From positions 39,395-103,394 of the forward strand of contig JADLDI010000153.1 of NCBI GenBank assembly GCA_020846745.1: DNA of 64,000 nucleotides. Reading direction: 5' to 3'. Under the pieces are notes generated by a model that did no database searches, had not been told where the DNA came from, and worked only from the letters and a program-made list of their open reading frames with translations. The number at the start of each line of letters is the position of its first letter. Within the stretch, counting starts at the first letter, position 1. Of the stretch, positions 60,599-64,000 are shown one piece after another. A program made the translations under genes and the position numbers. This DNA comes from Bryobacterales bacterium (lineage in GTDB: Bacteria; Acidobacteriota; Terriglobia; Bryobacterales; Bryobacteraceae).

Positions 60599-61342
60599 AT
60601 GAATCCGCGCACGAGTTTCGGTGTATATCGGATTGACACCACCACTGGAGAGGTGTGGCGGGGGGAGCGTAGAGTCGGCCTTCAACAGAAGCCGTATCAG
60701 GTGCTGCTGGCACTGCTGAAACGGCCCGGCGAGGTGGTATCGCGCGACGAGTTGCGGAGGGCGCTCTGGCCGCTCGCCAGCTACGGCGAATTCGATGATG
60801 GAGTAAACACGGCGATCAAGAAATTGCGGCGCGCTTTGGGCGACAGTGCCGGCAGTCCGCGATTCATCGAAACGCTGCCACGAAAGGGATACCGGTTTAT
60901 CGCGCCCTTGCAAGAGACTCGTGGGAAGACGATTGCGGTGCTGCCGTTTGCGAATACAAGCGGAGTTGCAAACGACGAGGTATTCGCCGATGGATTGGCC
61001 GAGGACATTATCAACGCGTTGGCGCGAATTCCAGGCTTAAAGGTAATGGCGAGGACAACGGTATTTGCGCTAAAGGGCCGCCGTGAGGACGTTCGGAAGT
61101 TGGGGGCGGACCTCGGCGTGGAGCATGTGCTGGAAGGCGGAGTGCGCCGGGCGGGCAGCCGAGTGCGGGTAAACGTGCAACTGGTGAGCGTGCCGGACGG
61201 GTGGCAGCTATGGTCGCAGAGATACGAGGGCGAGTTATCCGATACGTTTCAGATGCAGGACGATATCAGCCGGGCGGTGACGGAAGAAGTCCGCACGCGG
61301 ATCGGGCATGCCGATTACGGTAGAAACGAGCGCAACGCCTGA
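60599..61342 (+). CDS. CadC-type winged-helix regulator with TolB-like domain
   Basis: The ATG at 60599 has AGGAGAG 3 bases upstream and gives 247 residues. An OmpR/CadC winged-helix domain occupies about 8-100 ('LLALLKRPGEVVSRDELRRA', 'FIETLPRKGYRFIAPL'). It is joined to a TolB-N-like domain of the kind found in adenylate-cyclase-type proteins (about 108-235: 'IAVLPFANTSGVANDEVFAD', 'LEGGVRRAGSRVRVNVQLV', 'DGWQLWSQRYEGELSDTFQM'). Relatives usually have a TM helix or a long TPR tail; here neither is present, so the protein is soluble and short. It may control its divergent neighbour. Confidence 0.85.
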   Translation: MNPRTSFGVYRIDTTTGEVWRGERRVGLQQKPYQVLLALLKRPGEVVSRDELRRALWPLASYGEFDDGVNTAIKKLRRALGDSAGSPRFIETLPRKGYRFIAPLQETRGKTIAVLPFANTSGVANDEVFADGLAEDIINALARIPGLKVMARTTVFALKGRREDVRKLGADLGVEHVLEGGVRRAGSRVRVNVQLVSVPDGWQLWSQRYEGELSDTFQMQDDISRAVTEEVRTRIGHADYGRNERNA

Positions 61343-61467
61343 AGCGTGAGCCGCAAGTCAAACTCTCCCCTATCGAACTTGTCGCAAATGACGTAGAGGT
61401 GGCTGGGGCCGTGATCGTCGACAACCCGTACTCTTGCGCAAGCCGGTCATGTTAGGCTGAATCGGTT

Positions 61468-62511
61468 ATGAAGACTTTCAACATTGGAGTTGTGGGGCTG
61501 GGCTGGGTGGCCGGGGCCCATATACAGACGCTGAAGAACGTGAAAGGTGCGCAGGTCACAGCGGTTTGTTCACGGCGCGAGTTGGATTCAAAGCAACTGG
61601 AAGCGCAGTTCGGGACTCCGCTGAAGGTGTACAACAACTACGACGAAATGGTGGCCGATCCGGCGATTGATGTGATCGACATCTGCACCCCGCATCCGCT
61701 TCACCCGGAGCAGACAATCAAAGCTGCCGAGGCAGGCAAGCACCTGATTATCGAGAAGCCGCTGGCGATCAAGTGGGACGATGTAGTGGCGATGCGCAAA
61801 GCGATTCGGAAGGCGGGCGTGCAGGCTTGCGTCTGCTTTGAAGTTCGCTTCAGCCGTCAAGCGATGGCGATTCGCGACGCGATTCAGAAGGGCATGCTGG
61901 GCGACTTGCACTATGGCGAAATCGATTATTACCACGGCATCGGCCCGTGGTATGGGCAATACGGCTGGAATATCAAGAAGGACTTCGGCGCAGGCAGCCT
62001 TTTGACCGCGGGATGCCACGCGCTTGACCTGCTGTTGGATTATTTCGGCGGAACGGTAGCCGAAGTGGTCAGCTTCCAGTCGAAGTCGAAGAGCGAATAC
62101 TTCACGCCCTACGAGTACAATACGACTTCGGTGAACCTGATCCGGTTCACGGACGGGCGAGTGGGCAAGGTGGCTTCCGTCACGGACTGCCTTCAGCCTT
62201 ATTACTTCCACATGCACCTGGTGGGCAGCAAGGGCAGCGTGCTCGACGATAAGTTCACATCTCTTGAATGGGCGGGCATGGGCAAAGATCGGTGGAGCAA
62301 GCTCGGCGTCCCAGTTGTGGATTCAGGCGATGTCAGCGATCACCCGTATCAGCCGCAGTTCCAGGCCTTTATCGACGCGCTACAGGAAAACAAGCCGATG
62401 CCGCTGACCGACTTTGAAACTTCGTTTGAGACGCATCGGGTAGTATTTGCCTGCGACAAGTCAGCTGCGGAAGGCCGTCCGGTTAAGCTGGCGGAATTAC
62501 CCGCAGAGTAA
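61468..62511 (+). CDS. Gfo/Idh/MocA-family NAD(P)-dependent oxidoreductase
   Basis: The 347-residue protein has an N-terminal Rossmann fold ('IGVVGLGWVAGAHIQTLKNV') and the family signature 'AGKHLIIEKPLAI' with the EKP motif. The C-terminal alpha/beta domain has 'GSLLTAGCHALDLLLDYFGG', including the usual catalytic-region His. Family members oxidise or reduce sugars and inositols; the substrate is not evident. The next gene, the methyltransferase, starts within 50 bases on the same strand, so the two may form an operon. Confidence 0.9.
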   Translation: MKTFNIGVVGLGWVAGAHIQTLKNVKGAQVTAVCSRRELDSKQLEAQFGTPLKVYNNYDEMVADPAIDVIDICTPHPLHPEQTIKAAEAGKHLIIEKPLAIKWDDVVAMRKAIRKAGVQACVCFEVRFSRQAMAIRDAIQKGMLGDLHYGEIDYYHGIGPWYGQYGWNIKKDFGAGSLLTAGCHALDLLLDYFGGTVAEVVSFQSKSKSEYFTPYEYNTTSVNLIRFTDGRVGKVASVTDCLQPYYFHMHLVGSKGSVLDDKFTSLEWAGMGKDRWSKLGVPVVDSGDVSDHPYQPQFQAFIDALQENKPMPLTDFETSFETHRVVFACDKSAAEGRPVKLAELPAE

Positions 62512-62559
62512 GCTCAACGTGGATTGTCAGCTGGCAGATGCAATGCGAGAATCGTCGGA

Positions 62560-63795
62560 ATGATCCCGGACCGTCTCCAAATCTTGTGTTGCCCACAATG
62601 TAAGGGCGACTTGGCGGTTCTCGACAGTATCAGAACAGCAGGCGGTCGACTGAAATCCGCCGCCTTAGTATGCTCGCGCTGCCAGGAAGCGGTCGGCGAA
62701 GTTGTGAACTTCAAGTACGACTTCCTGCACTTTGACCGGGACAGGTTAAGAGCGCGCGCTAGCCGAAATACGCCGCTTCAACTGCCGTATGAAGTGTCGC
62801 AGGAGACGGTAGGATACGCGGACCCCCGCCTGGAACTTGAGGGGGAATGGCAGCCCTGGGAAGGAAGGTATCAGCAAAGCGAGGGAGCGCCAGGTTCGCG
62901 GTTACGGTTGGAGACACGCTGCACTGACATCGGCGTTCGCCTCATCAAACATCCGTGGAGTGGATGGGTTCGTTTCCGCGTCGATGGCCAGGTGGTGGGA
63001 GAGTCCGACCTGTACCAACCCAGTTTCTCCACTGTCACTTGGTTTCCGATCGCGAACGACTTGGACGGGGCACCGCATGTAGTCGAGATCGAAACGTTAG
63101 GCCGGCGGCATGAGAGGTCAAACGGAACCCAAGTTTTTTTTCATGATTTCGTGGTTACGCGCCCTGCCCGCAAGGGGGAAGTCGTCGAGCCCAGGTTACG
63201 TAGCGAGAATCGAGTGCTGGCCTTGTGGGACGAAGTGGTCGAGATGATGAAAACGGTCCCCGATGATGGCCTCATTCTCGATCACGGCGGAGGCGACCGC
63301 ACGATGTCGGACCCGCGCTATGTGAACGCCGAATACACACATTATGAACTGCCGCATGTATACGCGGATGCTTTGTACCTGCCGTTTAAGGACAACACGT
63401 TCGATTTCGTCATGAGCCAGGCGGTTTTGGAACACGTTCCGGATCCATTCCGAGCGGTGGAGGAGATCAGGCGTGTGACGAAGGTGGGCGGAAAAGTATG
63501 GGCCGGGTTCGCATTCATGCAGCCCGTGCATGCCGTACCGTACCACTATTTCAATTCAACGGCCTGGGGCGCCGAGCATTTGTTCCAGAACATGACAATC
63601 GAGCGGCTGTCATGGTCTGGCGACCTATCCTTCACGATTGACTGGATGTGTAAGGCCGTGGGCCTTGGAGACAAGGTGGAAGCTGAGAGATACCGCGCAG
63701 TCATGGATGAGATAAAAAGCTGGGACAAACTAATCACTTATGAGGAGTTGCGTGATGTCGCGTCCGGAGTTGCAGTTATCGCGAGGAAGCGGTGA
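62560..63795 (+). CDS. Zinc-ribbon / beta-sandwich / SAM-methyltransferase protein
   Basis: With the ATG at 62560 the protein has 411 residues (GTG at 62524 is possible). A Trm112-like zinc ribbon lies at the start ('ILCCPQCKGDL...CSRCQ'). A middle beta-sandwich (about 90-205: 'GWVRFRVDGQVVGESDLYQP', 'HVVEIETLGRRHERSNGTQV') resembles galactose-binding-like modules. A class I methyltransferase of the type-11 group follows from about 225 ('LILDHGGGDRTM', 'DALYLPFKDNTFDFVMSQAV', 'LEHVPDPFRAVEEIRRVTKV'). The glycine motif is HGGGD rather than DxGxG. The substrate is unknown; small-molecule or glycan methylation is possible. Confidence 0.78.
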   Translation: MIPDRLQILCCPQCKGDLAVLDSIRTAGGRLKSAALVCSRCQEAVGEVVNFKYDFLHFDRDRLRARASRNTPLQLPYEVSQETVGYADPRLELEGEWQPWEGRYQQSEGAPGSRLRLETRCTDIGVRLIKHPWSGWVRFRVDGQVVGESDLYQPSFSTVTWFPIANDLDGAPHVVEIETLGRRHERSNGTQVFFHDFVVTRPARKGEVVEPRLRSENRVLALWDEVVEMMKTVPDDGLILDHGGGDRTMSDPRYVNAEYTHYELPHVYADALYLPFKDNTFDFVMSQAVLEHVPDPFRAVEEIRRVTKVGGKVWAGFAFMQPVHAVPYHYFNSTAWGAEHLFQNMTIERLSWSGDLSFTIDWMCKAVGLGDKVEAERYRAVMDEIKSWDKLITYEELRDVASGVAVIARKR

Positions 63796-63855
63796 CCGAA
63801 TCGCCAGAGGCACTGGCGTTCATAGGGGCCTGGGTAACTTAGTACTCCTACTCGT

Positions 63856-63902
63856 AAATACGATGACGTATTTTCGATACGCTGACGTAATCTGATACGC
63901 TG
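63856..63902. repeat. Repeats at the left edge of an IS630-type element
   Basis: AAATACG/CGTATTT (63856-63862 and 63867-63873) forms a hairpin, and GATACGCTG is repeated at 63876-63884 and 63894-63902. The stretch is more AT-rich than its surroundings and precedes the transposase start. Confidence 0.5.
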
Positions 63903-63925
63903 GCATCAGAGGTTGGTTGCCGCTG

Positions 63926-64000
63926 ATGCCGCGAAATAGCCCATTTATCATGAATCTTTCCAGCGAGGAGCGCCAGGCGCTGGAATCAATGGCTCGAAAA
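63926..64000 (+). CDS. IS630-family transposase, N-terminus only
   Basis: The ATG at 63926 opens a frame to the window end. The 25 visible residues, 'MPRNSPFIMNLSSEERQALE' followed by SMARK, match the usual start of IS630-type transposases before their helix-turn-helix. The rest of the element is outside the window. Confidence 0.7.
   Translation, partial: MPRNSPFIMNLSSEERQALESMARK

Overview
The window is GC-rich and looks like chromosome from an acidobacterium of the Solibacter/Bryobacter type. Evidence for this: a C-terminal domain of the Solibacter-associated TIGR03437 type on a dioxygenase-like protein; a very large carboxypeptidase-regulatory/TonB-dependent receptor; secreted proteins built from Ig-like repeats; a PEP-CTERM protein; an ECF sigma factor paired with a receptor Ser/Thr kinase; and a type II secretion locus with its secretin gene last. 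This placement is an inference from gene content, since no rRNA gene is present.

Layout. 1-2672: 3' part of a secreted Ig-repeat protein. 2682-6680 (minus): an overlapping operon of a sodium:solute symporter, an M24 peptidase and a GH31-like protein whose catalytic barrel is largely missing. 6745-12011 (plus): rhodanese, rimO, yacG, pgpA, a TIG/NHL protein and cinA. 12140-12901: a membrane-anchored, possibly GNAT-like protein, followed by a strong hairpin. 13016-19566: a secreted Ig-like protein, a divergent ECF sigma factor and a convergent propeller-TM-Ser/Thr kinase. 19941-30835: a glycine-zipper protein, a natural Kbl-Tdh fusion (threonine to glycine), a TPR protein, a secreted PPC-domain protein, a sulfatase, an ECF sigma/anti-sigma-like/secreted-protein operon, a degenerate histidine-kinase-like protein and a zinc-ribbon membrane protein. 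30915-30999: tRNA-Leu(UAG). 31190-31912: PEP-CTERM protein. 31979-37071 (minus): fdnGHI-fdhE, a respiratory formate dehydrogenase whose catalytic subunit is read through an in-frame UGA as selenocysteine, with a candidate SECIS hairpin just downstream. 37240-42932: TonB-type receptor, seven-heme cytochrome c and an intradiol dioxygenase-like protein. 43045-54584 (minus): complete-looking type II secretion operon gspE-F-G-H-I-J-K-L-M-C-x-D. 54832-56493: ECF sigma, zf-HC2 anti-sigma and a secreted protein upstream of that operon, separated from it by a repeat-like spacer. 56568-63795: HerA/FtsK-like ATPase, secreted small proteins, a CadC-type regulator, a Gfo/Idh/MocA oxidoreductase and a three-part methyltransferase. 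63856-64000: left part of an IS630-type element that continues outside the window.

Main themes are envelope and secretion (T2SS, Ig-repeat and PEP-CTERM proteins), signalling (three ECF sigma factors, a kinase, a pseudo-kinase) and anaerobic or microaerobic respiration (selenocysteine formate dehydrogenase, multiheme cytochrome). The most unusual items are the Kbl-Tdh fusion, the propeller-Ser/Thr kinase facing an ECF sigma that lacks the usual acidic region-2 motif, the barrel-less GH31 protein, the secretin with a Gly/Met/Tyr pentapeptide tract, and the zinc-ribbon/lectin-like/methyltransferase protein. I found no CRISPR array, prophage or clearly recognisable defence system.
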